This document shows, one piece after another, positions 52,919-61,407 of a DNA stretch of 64,000 bases. The position numbers and the translations under genes were made by a program. The stretch is from UBA10649 sp965227045. GTDB lineage: Bacteria > Actinomycetota > Actinomycetes > S36-B12. Numbering within the stretch: the stretch's first letter is position 1; the number at the start of each line of letters is the position of its first letter. The stretch covers positions 806,001-870,000 of the forward strand of contig OZ245718.1 of the NCBI GenBank assembly GCA_965227045.1. The letters are read 5' to 3'. Under the pieces are notes generated by a model that had not been told where the DNA came from, did no database searches, and saw nothing but the letters and a program-made list of their open reading frames with translations.

Positions 52919-53602
52919 TCAGTCGGCCTTCGCCTCGTCGACGATGGTGTCGTCGCGATGATCGCTGACGAAGTCCTCGCGCATCCGACCGATCAGTGAC
53001 TCCGGATCACCCGGGGCCTCGACCTTGCGCTGACGGCGGCGCAGCAGCATGCGATCCGCCAGTCGCGAGACAAGCTGGTCGGCGCCAACCCCCTGCACGC
53101 GGATCGTGTTCACCGCGTCGGTCGCTATGCCGCCCGTGGACTCGCGAATGATCTGCGGGAGGTCGATCTCCTCGATGACGTAGTTGGCCAGCGGAATGAC
53201 GGGGACGCGATCGATGATCGCCTCGATGTCGGCCTGCGCGACGAGCTCGTCGATGTCGACCCGATCGATCACCAGCTGCGTGAGGTCCAGCGAGTCGAGC
53301 GCACGGTTGACGATGACCTCGAGGTCCACCCGCGCCAGCACGATGCCGGTGAGGTCAATGCGCTCGATGATCGCATCGGTGATCGCTGGCACGAGTCGGT
53401 CGAGGGCCGCGTTCACCGACGTCTCCACCGCGGACGTCACCGTCTGCTCCACGAGAGACACGACCGTCGTGGCCGTGTAGGCGGCGAGTCCGACCGAGGT
53501 GGAGAACACGTGCAGAAGCGTGTCGAGACGTCCGGGCATCACGGGCGGGGCCGGGCGCGTGACGAGGATGATCTCCTGCCGCGGTTCGGGATCGCCGTCC
53601 AT
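52919..53602 (-). CDS. Protein of unknown function with (V/I/L)D(L/I)xx(I/L)(V/I) repeats
   Basis: A 227-residue protein. After a hydrophobic stretch (about 33-57) that may contact the membrane, residues 75-160 repeat a 9-12-residue unit with the core (V/I/L)-D-(L/I)-x-x-(I/L)-(V/I), at least six times (IDLTGIV, VDLEVIV, LDLTQLV, VDIDELV, ADIEAII, IDLPQII). A basic RRRQRK patch and an acidic tail follow. I do not know its function. I chose the ATG at 53602, 7 bases after CAAGAT; an ATG at 53611 is possible. It is probably operonic with the RDD gene. Confidence 0.7.
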   Translation of the reverse strand: MDGDPEPRQEIILVTRPAPPVMPGRLDTLLHVFSTSVGLAAYTATTVVSLVEQTVTSAVETSVNAALDRLVPAITDAIIERIDLTGIVLARVDLEVIVNRALDSLDLTQLVIDRVDIDELVAQADIEAIIDRVPVIPLANYVIEEIDLPQIIRESTGGIATDAVNTIRVQGVGADQLVSRLADRMLLRRRQRKVEAPGDPESLIGRMREDFVSDHRDDTIVDEAKAD

Positions 53603-53662
53603 GGGTGCCATCTTGGTGCATCAGCCCGCCGCGGGAGCGCTCCCCACCTCGCCGACTGGTGG

Positions 53663-54205
53663 CTAGTCGGTCAGGGGGCCGGCGGTGGCGTGGGGGAAGT
53701 AGTCCTGGCCGATGCCTGAGGTGCGCTTGGGGATCATCACCGAGCGGTACCAGGACACGATCTGGTCCCCGTGCTGGTTCAGCCCGCGGGTCTTCATGCG
53801 GATGATCCCCATCTCGGGCCGGGATCCGGACTCGCGGGTCTCCAGGCAGATCGACTCGGCGTAGATGGTGTCTCCCACGTAGACCGGATGGGTCAGCTTG
53901 ATGTCGGTCCAGCCCAGGTTCGCGACCGCGTTCTGGGACATGTCGATCACCGACAGCCCCAGCACCAGGGCCACGGTGAACCCGGACACGACGATGACCT
54001 TGCCGTCCGTGATGGGGTTCGAGGCGGCCAAGTGGGCGTTGAAGTGGTTCTGGTTCGTGTTGCAGGTCAGCAGCGTGAACCACGTGTTATCGGCCTCGCT
54101 GATCGTCCGCCCCATCGGATGCTGATACGTCACCCCGACCTCGTAATCCTCAAAGAACCGCCCCAACTGCGCCGGCACCACCCGCCCACCTGCCTCATTC
54201 GTCAT
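53663..54205 (-). CDS. MaoC-like hot-dog-fold dehydratase
   Basis: A 180-residue single hot-dog-fold hydratase. The (R)-hydratase motif appears as the segment FTLLTCNTNQNHFNAHLA with the catalytic-type Asn/His, followed by PITDGKVIVVSGFTVALVLGLSV. Family members hydrate or dehydrate acyl-CoA thioesters; relatives with this sequence style include mesaconyl-CoA hydratase-like enzymes. The substrate is not deducible, and there are no CoA-pathway genes nearby. A CAGGAT element 6 bases before the ATG fits a leaderless mRNA. Confidence 0.85.
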   Translation of the reverse strand: MTNEAGGRVVPAQLGRFFEDYEVGVTYQHPMGRTISEADNTWFTLLTCNTNQNHFNAHLAASNPITDGKVIVVSGFTVALVLGLSVIDMSQNAVANLGWTDIKLTHPVYVGDTIYAESICLETRESGSRPEMGIIRMKTRGLNQHGDQIVSWYRSVMIPKRTSGIGQDYFPHATAGPLTD

Positions 54206-54260
54206 GCGCGCATCCTGCCCCTTTTACTGACGGATCTGGCCGCCGGGGTGACAATGGACC

Positions 54261-55271
54261 GTGACCACTGCCCAGCAGGCCGATGCCGTCGGCACTCAGC
54301 AACCGAGCGACGTCCCCGAATCCCCGGCCGTCGCGACGCTCGACCAGGCCCGGGCGGTCATGGGCGACGTTGCCGCGAGCATGTCCCGGGTCATCTCGGG
54401 CAAGCCCGAGGCGATCCGCCTCTCGCTCGTTGCCCTCCTCGCCGAAGGCCACCTGCTCATCGAGGACGTTCCCGGTGTCGGCAAGACCCTCCTGGCCAAG
54501 TCGCTGGCGCGGAGCATCGACTGCTCCATGCGCCGGATCCAGTTCACCCCCGACCTACTGCCCGGCGACGTCACAGGCGTCAGCGTCTTCGACCAGCGAA
54601 CCAGCTCGTTCGAGTTCCGTCCCGGCGCGATCTTCGCGAACATCGTCCTCGGCGACGAGATCAACCGCGCCTCACCCAAGACGCAGTCGGCCCTCCTGGA
54701 GGCGATGGAGGAGCAGCAGGTCAGCGTTGACGGGCACACCTATCCCCTCCCCCAGCCGTTCATGGTCATCGCGACTCAGAACCCGGTGGAAATGGAAGGC
54801 ACGTATCCCCTGCCCGAGGCGCAGCGCGACCGCTTCATGCTGCAGATCAGCCTCGGCTACCCCGACCGAGCCGCCGAGGTCGCGATGCTGGACTCGCAGG
54901 AGCTGAGCGATCCACTGAAGTCGGTCACCCCGGTCACCGACGACGTCACGTTGCGCAGCCTGCGTATGGCAACGCGCACTGTCTTCGCGTCCGACAGCAT
55001 CAAGCGCTACGTCGTCGATGTGGTGACCGCCACCCGGAACACCCCGCTGCTTCGCCTCGGTGCATCACCACGCGCGAGCGTGCATCTGCTCCAAGCCGCC
55101 AAGGCGATGAGCCTGCTCAGCGGGCGAGACCACGTACTTCCCGACGATGTCCAGGCGCTCGCGGTGTCAGTGCTCTCCCACCGCGTCCTCCTGTCGACCG
55201 AGGCGCATCTGGACCGCCGCTCCGCGGCCGCGGTCATCGCCGACACCGTCGCGCACGTTCCCGTCCCTTAG
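54261..55271 (+). CDS. MoxR-family AAA+ ATPase
   Basis: A 336-residue AAA+ ATPase with Walker A GVGKTLLAK (K75), Walker B ILGDEINRASPKTQ-like region, sensor ATQNP and the C-terminal lid domain. MoxR proteins act as chaperones for partner proteins, often DUF58/VWA proteins such as the one encoded 6 bases downstream. The GTG start lies 5 bases after GACAAT, consistent with a leaderless operon mRNA. Confidence 0.93.
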   Translation: MTTAQQADAVGTQQPSDVPESPAVATLDQARAVMGDVAASMSRVISGKPEAIRLSLVALLAEGHLLIEDVPGVGKTLLAKSLARSIDCSMRRIQFTPDLLPGDVTGVSVFDQRTSSFEFRPGAIFANIVLGDEINRASPKTQSALLEAMEEQQVSVDGHTYPLPQPFMVIATQNPVEMEGTYPLPEAQRDRFMLQISLGYPDRAAEVAMLDSQELSDPLKSVTPVTDDVTLRSLRMATRTVFASDSIKRYVVDVVTATRNTPLLRLGASPRASVHLLQAAKAMSLLSGRDHVLPDDVQALAVSVLSHRVLLSTEAHLDRRSAAAVIADTVAHVPVP

Positions 55272-55277
55272 GCCCGC

Positions 55278-56462
55278 ATGGGCATCCTCACCGCTCGCGG
55301 AAAGGCACTCGTCGCACTCGGCGTGGTGTGCTCCGTAGTGGGCTGGTTCCTAGGCCAGCCGGCTGCCGTCGCGGTCGGCGCACTGCTTGTCCTCGTACCG
55401 GTCTTCGGGGCAATCAGCGTGCGCCGATCCCGGTTCGTCCTCGGCAGCGCGCGCACCGTCTCGCCCACGCAATTCCCCGTGGGCACGGAAGCCGAGGTCG
55501 TGCTGACCGTCGAGAACGGCTCGCGGCTCGCCAGCGGCGTCCTCCTGCTGCAGGACAAGGTTCCCGAGGCGATCAGCGACTCGACTCGCGTCCTGCTCGA
55601 TCGCGTCCCGCCCAATGCCCAGCGCTCGGAGCGGTACCAGATCATCGGTCGGCAGCGGGGACGGTGGCGCGTCGGCCCGTTGGCCGTGACGGTGACCGAC
55701 CCCTTCGGCACGGCCATCTACACGCGACACTTCACCGAGACGAACCCGGTGCTCGTCACGCCGATGATTGTTCCCCTCGACAATGCTGGTGCCTCGCTGT
55801 CGCCAGGCGGTCGGGGCGAGACGCTCTTCCGCTCGCTCGCCGCGCGCGGTGATGACGACGTCCTGCCCCGCGAGCACCGAGCGGGCGATGACATGCGACG
55901 CATTCACTGGCGGGCCACGGCTCGGTACGGCGAACTCATGGTGCGCCGCGAGGAGCAGGCGTGGCACAGCTCGATGGTCGTCATCCTCGACAACCGCGCG
56001 AGCGCGCACCTGGGGTCAGGTTCGGCATCGACCTTCGAATGGGCCGTGTCCGCGGCCGCCAGCGTCGCGATGCACTACGTGCAGCTCGGCTGGCGCGTGA
56101 CCGTGGTCACGGCAAGCGGTGCCGTGCTCGCCGATACGCATGCATCGGGCGGAGGTGACGCGGAGTCTCTCCTGCACGCCTTCTCCGACGTGCGCATGTC
56201 GGCCGAGGCCATGGCACCGACCCTGAGCGTCGACCTTGAGGGGGTCTCCGCCGTCGTGGCTGTGCTCGGCCGCGTGACCGACGACACCGCACGTGCGCTC
56301 GTCCGGCCGGTGGGTGGCTTCGCCGGATGCCTGCCCCTGGATCCCTCGCCGACAGACCATCTCCGCGCGCAGGGCTGGCGCGTGTCGCCATGGACGCGAG
56401 GGACCTCGGTAGTCGAGGCCTGGTCGCGGATCTCACCCGCGCGGACCGGGGCGGCCACGTGA
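55278..56462 (+). CDS. DUF58 domain protein
   Basis: A 394-residue protein with two N-terminal TM helices (about 8-45), a beta-rich region and the DUF58 core GDDDVLPREHRAGDDMRRIHWRATARYGELMVRREEQ. Together with MoxR and the transglutaminase it forms the common MoxR-DUF58-TgpA set, whose role in the envelope is unclear. It overlaps the transglutaminase gene by 4 bp (GTGA). Confidence 0.92.
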   Translation: MGILTARGKALVALGVVCSVVGWFLGQPAAVAVGALLVLVPVFGAISVRRSRFVLGSARTVSPTQFPVGTEAEVVLTVENGSRLASGVLLLQDKVPEAISDSTRVLLDRVPPNAQRSERYQIIGRQRGRWRVGPLAVTVTDPFGTAIYTRHFTETNPVLVTPMIVPLDNAGASLSPGGRGETLFRSLAARGDDDVLPREHRAGDDMRRIHWRATARYGELMVRREEQAWHSSMVVILDNRASAHLGSGSASTFEWAVSAAASVAMHYVQLGWRVTVVTASGAVLADTHASGGGDAESLLHAFSDVRMSAEAMAPTLSVDLEGVSAVVAVLGRVTDDTARALVRPVGGFAGCLPLDPSPTDHLRAQGWRVSPWTRGTSVVEAWSRISPARTGAAT

Positions 56463-58813
56463 GCGGCTGGTCACTCGTGCGCGAACGCGCCCGCATTTCC
56501 GACACGGTCGTGAGTGCATGCGCAGTCCTGCTCGCCCTGATCTGCCTGGTTCCGCTGTTCGACAACCTCGGGTGGGTACTGCCGTCAATCGCGATTGTGG
56601 TCGTCGTCGCCACCCTCGGTGCCGCGTGCCGCGCCATCGCGCTGCCGATCCCGTTCATACCCATCGTTGAGCTGATCGGCATCATCGGCTCGCTGACCGT
56701 CATCTACGCCTCCGAGGAGGCCTACGCGAAGTTCTTTCCCACCGCCGAGTCGTGGGACGTGCTTCGCGCGCTCGCATCGCAGGGAATGGTCGATGCGGCC
56801 GCGTTCTCCGCGCCCGTCCCCACCATCCCCGACCTCATCCTGCTCGCCGTCGGCGGCGCGGGACTCGCGGCTCTGTGCGTCGACACGCTCTTCGTGTCGG
56901 TGCGGTCGGCGCTGCTCGCGGGACTGCCGATTCTCGTGCTCTACATCGGCTCGAGCGTCCTGCAGTTCGGAAGCGCGCCGTGGTGGATGTTCCCCGCGGC
57001 CGCTGTCGGCTGGCTGCTCATCCTCGCCGCCGACCAGCGCGATGCGATCCGCGACTGGGGCCGGGTCTCGCCGACGACCCGGATTCGCGGGCTCTCGACG
57101 GTGGCAAGGCGCGTCGGCGCTCTGGCCATCGCTGCAGCACTCGTCCTCGGGGTTGTGCTTCCGGTGCGTGCGATGAGCGGGCCTCCCGGTTCCGGTGACG
57201 GCTCCGGTGGCGGGACAACCGAGGAGGGCGGACCGATCATCTTGGACCCGCTCGTGTCGATGCGCCGAAACCTCACTCTCTCCAACGACTCCGAGGTCAT
57301 CCGCTATCGCACTGACAGCGCACAGCCGTCCTACCTTCGTGTCACCGCGCTTGAGACGTTCGACGGCGTCACCTGGCGGCAACGACCCGGGCTGGAGAGC
57401 GGCCGCGATCCGGGCTGGAAGTTGCCGGGCGTTGTGCAGGCGCAGCCCGACGGGACGTCGACCACCTACGACATCAGCGTCACCAGCCTGGAGAACGCGT
57501 ACCTGCCACTTCCCTACCCGATCTCCGCCGTGGAGAACGTCGACGGAATTGACGACGGCTGGCACCTCGACCCGGCGACCGGCGTGGCGTTCTCCTTGGA
57601 CCAGGCCGCGACCGGAACGAACTACCGTGCCACCGCGATCGAGACGACGGTCAATGCCAGCGACCTGCGCGGCGCGCCGCTTCCCACCGGCACGCTGTGG
57701 CCGCAACTCAGCCTGCCCAACTCGATCGCACCAACGGTCAAGCAGACTGCTCTGGAGGTCACCGCCGGCGCCTCCACCCCGTACGACAAGGCCCTCGCGC
57801 TGCAGAAGTGGTTTACGCGCGACGGCGGGTTCCGCTACAGCACGTCGGTGCGCAGTGGTTCCGACCTGGACTACATAACCGAGTTCCTCACCGACCGGGT
57901 CGGCTACTGCGAGCAGTTCGCCGGCGCCATGGCCATCATGGCCAGGACCCTGGGAATTCCCTCCCGGGTCGTCGTCGGGTTCACCCAGGGATCGCAGGAG
58001 GACGACGGCAGCTGGAAGGTCACCGTCCGCGACGCGCACGCGTGGCCCGAACTGTGGTTCGACGGAGTCGGCTGGGTGCGCTTCGAGCCGACTCCGCGCG
58101 GCGACGCGACCGTCCGCGCTCCCGCGTACGCACCCATCACCAACCAGGTTCCGAGCAGTAGCGGCACGAACGCTGACGATCGACGGATCCGCCCGGATCT
58201 CGAGGGCGCTAACGGCGTGCCGATCGACCGGGGTACCGATGTCCGCGGCATCGCCAATCTGATCGCCATCTCCCTCGTTCTGCTGGTCGGCCTGGTGCTG
58301 CTGGCGCTGCCGATGTGTCGTCGCATCGTGAGTCGACGCCGCCGCCTGCACAACCGCGACTACGCCAAGGTTGTCGTCGGCGCATGGGACGAGATCGGGG
58401 CCACGGCAATCGATCTGGGGCAGTCGTGGTCGCCGTTCAGCACGCCGCGGCAGAGTGCCGAACGACTGGCGAGAGGGATGACAGAGAATCCCGCTGCGGC
58501 GCTGCGGCGGCTGCGGATCCAGGTCGAGCAGGTGCGATATGCGCCGACCTTGCGCGCCGACGGGCTTGCGTCATCGGCGCTGACCGAGCGCTCGGCGGCC
58601 GTGCGAGCAGATGTTCGGATCGTCGTGCGGGAGCTTCGGGCGCGCGTGCGGTGGCAGGTGCGACTGCAGACTTACTGCTGGCCCTCGTCGGAGCGCCGAC
58701 GCCAGCGATCCTCCATGCGGTCCATGAAGCCGGAGGACTTGCGCGAGCGGCCGGCCGACTCAGCTGCCGGTGCGGCGGCCTCATCGACGGGGCGGACCTG
58801 GAACGCGGAGTAG
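56459..58813 (+). CDS. Membrane-bound transglutaminase-like protein (TgpA/DUF3488 type)
   Basis: A 784-residue protein with about six N-terminal TM helices, an extracytoplasmic transglutaminase domain (Cys484 in VGYCEQFAGAMA, His in DAHAWPELWFD, Asp-type position before FEPTP), then one more TM helix near 605-625 and a cytoplasmic tail. The triad suggests acyl-transfer or protease activity on envelope proteins; the substrate is unknown. The last ~47 codons run antisense through the 3' end of the DUF3040 gene and end in low-complexity residues, so the true ancestral C-terminus may have been shorter. Confidence 0.9.
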   Translation: MSGWSLVRERARISDTVVSACAVLLALICLVPLFDNLGWVLPSIAIVVVVATLGAACRAIALPIPFIPIVELIGIIGSLTVIYASEEAYAKFFPTAESWDVLRALASQGMVDAAAFSAPVPTIPDLILLAVGGAGLAALCVDTLFVSVRSALLAGLPILVLYIGSSVLQFGSAPWWMFPAAAVGWLLILAADQRDAIRDWGRVSPTTRIRGLSTVARRVGALAIAAALVLGVVLPVRAMSGPPGSGDGSGGGTTEEGGPIILDPLVSMRRNLTLSNDSEVIRYRTDSAQPSYLRVTALETFDGVTWRQRPGLESGRDPGWKLPGVVQAQPDGTSTTYDISVTSLENAYLPLPYPISAVENVDGIDDGWHLDPATGVAFSLDQAATGTNYRATAIETTVNASDLRGAPLPTGTLWPQLSLPNSIAPTVKQTALEVTAGASTPYDKALALQKWFTRDGGFRYSTSVRSGSDLDYITEFLTDRVGYCEQFAGAMAIMARTLGIPSRVVVGFTQGSQEDDGSWKVTVRDAHAWPELWFDGVGWVRFEPTPRGDATVRAPAYAPITNQVPSSSGTNADDRRIRPDLEGANGVPIDRGTDVRGIANLIAISLVLLVGLVLLALPMCRRIVSRRRRLHNRDYAKVVVGAWDEIGATAIDLGQSWSPFSTPRQSAERLARGMTENPAAALRRLRIQVEQVRYAPTLRADGLASSALTERSAAVRADVRIVVRELRARVRWQVRLQTYCWPSSERRRQRSSMRSMKPEDLRERPADSAAGAAASSTGRTWNAE

Positions 58814-59058
58814 ATCAGCACGGAACCGGCGAGCATCACGACGAAGCCAACGACACCGACGATGATCAAGGTGGTCGCGACACCGACTAGCAGCAGTCCG
58901 AGTCCGGCGAGAACCGCCAGCACACCGAGCGCAGCGCGTCCGCGAGCAGCGCGGGCCCCGGGGGTCGATCGCAGGCTGGTGGCGAACTTCGGGTCCTCGG
59001 CGTAAAGCGCCTTCTCCATCTGCTCCAGCAGACGCTGCTCATGCTCGGAAAGCGGCAT
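58672..59058 (-). CDS. DUF3040 membrane protein
   Basis: A 128-residue protein beginning MPLSEHEQRLLEQMEKALYAEDPKFA, the DUF3040 signature, followed by two adjacent TM helices (about 42-62 and 64-86) and a charged C-terminal tail. The family is actinobacterial and of unknown function. The ribosome-binding site AAAGGAGGT is nearly ideal. It overlaps the convergent transglutaminase gene by 142 bp. Confidence 0.92.
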   Translation of the reverse strand: MPLSEHEQRLLEQMEKALYAEDPKFATSLRSTPGARAARGRAALGVLAVLAGLGLLLVGVATTLIIVGVVGFVVMLAGSVLIYSAFQVRPVDEAAAPAAESAGRSRKSSGFMDRMEDRWRRRSDEGQQ

Positions 59059-59208
59059 GGGGACCTCCTTTCGCCGAACTGCCGGCTACGAGGCCGACGA
59101 CCCAAAGGCGGGACGACTTAAGAATAGGCATGAAGTTGGCCCAGCGAAACCCGTACCCCCCAATACCTGCGTGTCGTGCCTCACGGGGGTCGCGCGGCCG
59201 GCCGCCCA

Positions 59209-60459
59209 TCACGGACGTTCGGGGCCGCGTGGCCGCGGGTCCGGTCCCACCAGCCGCGCCGGACGGACCGCTGCCGATCCGTACCGAGCGCGCAGCGCGT
59301 CGACCGCGACCTCGGCCTCCCGATGGCCGTGCTCGGGCTCGCCGAACATCAGTTGCTGCGGGGCATCCTGGGCGTCGGCCAGGCCCTCCATGCGTACGCC
59401 GACGAGCCGCACGCCCACCCGCTCCAGTCCGAGCGCGTCGTACAGCCCGCGGACAGTGTCGTAGATCTCCTTGCCCACATCGGTGTGCTGGGCAAGGGTT
59501 CGGGAGCGACTGATCGTGCTGAAATCCGTGAACCGCACCTTGAGGCAGACGGTTCGCCCGACATACCCGGAGGCCCGCAGTCGGCCCGCGACCCGATCGG
59601 CGAGTCGGAGCAGGTGCGCGTGGATCTGGGCGGGATCGTCGATGTCGCGCTCGAAGGTCTCCTCGTTCCCCACGCTCTTCTCCGGCTCGTGCGGGTTCAC
59701 CGACCGAGGGTCGCGGCCCCAGGACAGCTCGTACAGGTGAGTGCCAGCCGCCTTCCCTATCGAGGAGATGAGCGTCTCGAGCGGGGAGTTCGCGATGTCG
59801 CCAACCGTGCGCAGGCCCAGGCGCGTCAGCTGCTCCTCGGTCTTCTCCCCCACCCCCCACAGTGCGCCGACGGGCAGCGGGTGGAGAAAGTCGATGACCC
59901 TCGCCGCGGGTATGACCAGCAGCCCGTCGGGCTTCGACTGCGTCGAGGCGAGCTTGGCGACGAACTTCGTGGACGCGACGCCGACCGAGCAGGTGATCTG
60001 CTGCTCGTCGTGCACGCGGGCCCTGATCAGCTCGGCGATTGCAGTGGCCGAGCCCAGCCTGCGCATCGCTCCCGAGACATCCAAGAACGCCTCATCGAGG
60101 CTCAGCGGCTCCACCATCGGCGTTATCGACTCGAACAGCGCCATGACGTTTCGGCTGACCTCGGCATACGCGCGATGGTCGGGCTCGATGATCACGGCTG
60201 TCGGCGCCAGACGTCGGGCACGCGACATGGGCATCGCCGAGTGCACGCCCAGCGCCCGTGCCTCGTAGGTCGCGGACAGCACGACGCTTCGACCACCGGC
60301 GCCGCCCACGATCACGGGTGCGCCATGCAGCTCGGGGCGCGTGCGAAGCGAGACCGATGCGTAGAACGCGTCCATGTCGACGTGGAGGATCGTGCAGCCC
60401 GTGTCGTCGGTGCCTAGCGACGGCCCACCGTCGGAGCGTCGCACCTGGCTTCGGCTCAT
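59209..60459 (-). CDS. dinB: DNA polymerase IV (DinB, Y-family)
   Basis: A 416-residue translesion polymerase. The palm motif HVDMDAFYASV and the catalytic SLDEAFLDVSG are intact; helix-hairpin-helix and little-finger domains follow. It is 21 bases after the HEPN gene with no obvious terminator between, and that transcript begins at a promoter overlapped by a perfect LexA-type palindrome, which predicts DNA-damage induction. A beta-clamp peptide is suggested by QQLMFGE near residue 370. Confidence 0.95.
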   Translation of the reverse strand: MSRSQVRRSDGGPSLGTDDTGCTILHVDMDAFYASVSLRTRPELHGAPVIVGGAGGRSVVLSATYEARALGVHSAMPMSRARRLAPTAVIIEPDHRAYAEVSRNVMALFESITPMVEPLSLDEAFLDVSGAMRRLGSATAIAELIRARVHDEQQITCSVGVASTKFVAKLASTQSKPDGLLVIPAARVIDFLHPLPVGALWGVGEKTEEQLTRLGLRTVGDIANSPLETLISSIGKAAGTHLYELSWGRDPRSVNPHEPEKSVGNEETFERDIDDPAQIHAHLLRLADRVAGRLRASGYVGRTVCLKVRFTDFSTISRSRTLAQHTDVGKEIYDTVRGLYDALGLERVGVRLVGVRMEGLADAQDAPQQLMFGEPEHGHREAEVAVDALRARYGSAAVRPARLVGPDPRPRGPERP

Positions 60460-60480
60460 GGGCGCATCATCCTCCGGGGA

Positions 60481-60894
60481 TCACGCCCCCACGCGCATGA
60501 GCGCATCAGCCAGGGATTGCTGGTGCGGAACACCGAGGAAATCGGCGACTCGAGCGACGAAGGCATCGGACTCCCTAACCAGATCGTCGGCCTCGCGCGG
60601 TGACACGCAGGCAAGTCCCGCCTCAGCCGCGGCACGCTTGCCCGCCCCGGCCGCAAAGAACTCCGCCCACTCGGCGAACTCGGGCGCCACCTGCGGAAGG
60701 ACCACCCAGACGCTGCGCACCCGGGAGCGCCGTGGCGACACCGAGTTGCGGGCCGCGAGGATGGCCGCCGCGGAGCGAAGGGCGGCGAGGTGTGCAGCGG
60801 CATACCGCTCACCGGGCGTGCCGGCGATGCTGGCCTGCGTCAGGCTTCGGCGGGCGGAGGCGAGTAGGTCGTCGACAGTGCGCGATCTGATCAT
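60481..60894 (-). CDS. SAV_6107-type HEPN domain protein
   Basis: A 137-residue all-helical protein with RYAAAHLAALRSAAAILAARN (about 30-50) typical of this actinobacterial HEPN family. The canonical RxxxxH RNase motif is not evident, so it may be non-catalytic or a nucleotide-binding HEPN. A TAGGAG ribosome-binding site precedes the ATG. It lies between the SOS-type control region and dinB; co-transcription suggests a role in the damage response, but none is known. Confidence 0.8.
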   Translation of the reverse strand: MIRSRTVDDLLASARRSLTQASIAGTPGERYAAAHLAALRSAAAILAARNSVSPRRSRVRSVWVVLPQVAPEFAEWAEFFAAGAGKRAAAEAGLACVSPREADDLVRESDAFVARVADFLGVPHQQSLADALMRVGA

Positions 60895-60937
60895 GAGTGG
60901 CTCCTACATTCCCGTGCGGTGAGCGACCCTCGAAGAG

Positions 60938-60982
60938 CCTCGGCCGCCGGGACCGGGGTCGAGGCGGGCCCGGCGGCCGAGG
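60938..60982 (-). other. Strong hairpin between the 18-codon ORF and the HEPN gene
   Basis: A perfect 14-bp stem (60938-60951 with 60969-60982) and a 17-base loop lie just after the small ORF's stop (60989-60991). No T-run follows, so it is not a standard terminator; attenuation or mRNA stabilisation is possible. The remaining parts of the 300-base region 60895-61194 hold the promoter, the palindrome, the small ORF and no other gene I can see. Confidence 0.55.
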
Positions 60983-60988
60983 AGCGGC

Positions 60989-61045
60989 TCAAGCACCGGC
61001 CGCGATTCCGGTCTTGAGCCTGCATTCGAACAGGTGTTCGAACAT
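60989..61045 (-). CDS. 18-residue leaderless ORF containing the LexA-type palindrome
   Basis: ATG to TGA encodes MFEHLFECRLKTGIAAGA. The ATG is 6 bases after a TAACGT -10, so the transcript would start at or next to the ATG and be translated without a leader. Codons 2-7 are the LexA-type palindrome itself. The ORF may be a genuine leader peptide, or simply the result of a palindrome placed at the transcription start. Its stop precedes a strong hairpin. Confidence 0.4.
   Translation of the reverse strand: MFEHLFECRLKTGIAAGA
61026..61041. promoter_or_regulatory. LexA (SOS) box
   Basis: TCGAACAGGTGTTCGA matches the Gram-positive/actinobacterial LexA pattern CGAACnnnnGTTCG with both arms intact and one extra base of symmetry on each side. 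It sits just downstream of the predicted start of the HEPN-dinB transcript, where bound LexA would block transcription. Confidence 0.75.
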
Positions 61046-61051
61046 GCCCAC

Positions 61052-61081
61052 ACGTTAGACCGAGCCACTGACACCCGTCAA
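61052..61081 (-). promoter_or_regulatory. Promoter of the HEPN-dinB operon
   Basis: On the minus strand TTGACG (61081-61076), an 18-base spacer and TAACGT (61057-61052), then 6 bases to the ATG of the 18-codon ORF. Confidence 0.55.
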
Positions 61082-61194
61082 CCCCCACCGATTGACGGCC
61101 CGGTCGCGCCGGAAATTTCGCTAGAGGCGATCGGTTTCGCCCTTGTGGGTGTCAGCCGCAGCCTCTACCGTCGGGCCATGCGCAGGAGATCCTC

Positions 61195-61407
61195 ATGAGC
61201 CGCCGAGTCACCATCGGCCTCGCTGCGCTGGCTACTGCGCTGCTCATCTGCGCCACGCTCCTCCTCGACCGCACGTCGGGTCTGCCCCTGCTCCCCGTCC
61301 TGGCCATCCTCGGCGCACTCGCTCTCGGCACTCTGGCAATCTCGCGGGCTTGGAGCCGTCCGCTCGCTCAGTCGTCGAGCGAGGGATCGGTCGCCGGTCC
61401 GACGTAG
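61195..61407 (+). CDS. Small two-helix membrane protein of unknown function
   Basis: A 70-residue protein with two hydrophobic helices (about 5-25 and 30-52) separated by a short polar turn, and a Ser-rich tail. A CAGGAGAT ribosome-binding site precedes the ATG by about 7 bases. Its last 40 bp overlap the 3' end of the convergent DUF2461 gene. I do not recognise the family. Confidence 0.55.
   Translation: MSRRVTIGLAALATALLICATLLLDRTSGLPLLPVLAILGALALGTLAISRAWSRPLAQSSSEGSVAGPT

Noticed and set aside
60938..60982. The hairpin as a standard intrinsic terminator
   Set aside because: No T-run follows on the minus strand, and the HEPN and dinB genes lie directly downstream in the same direction.
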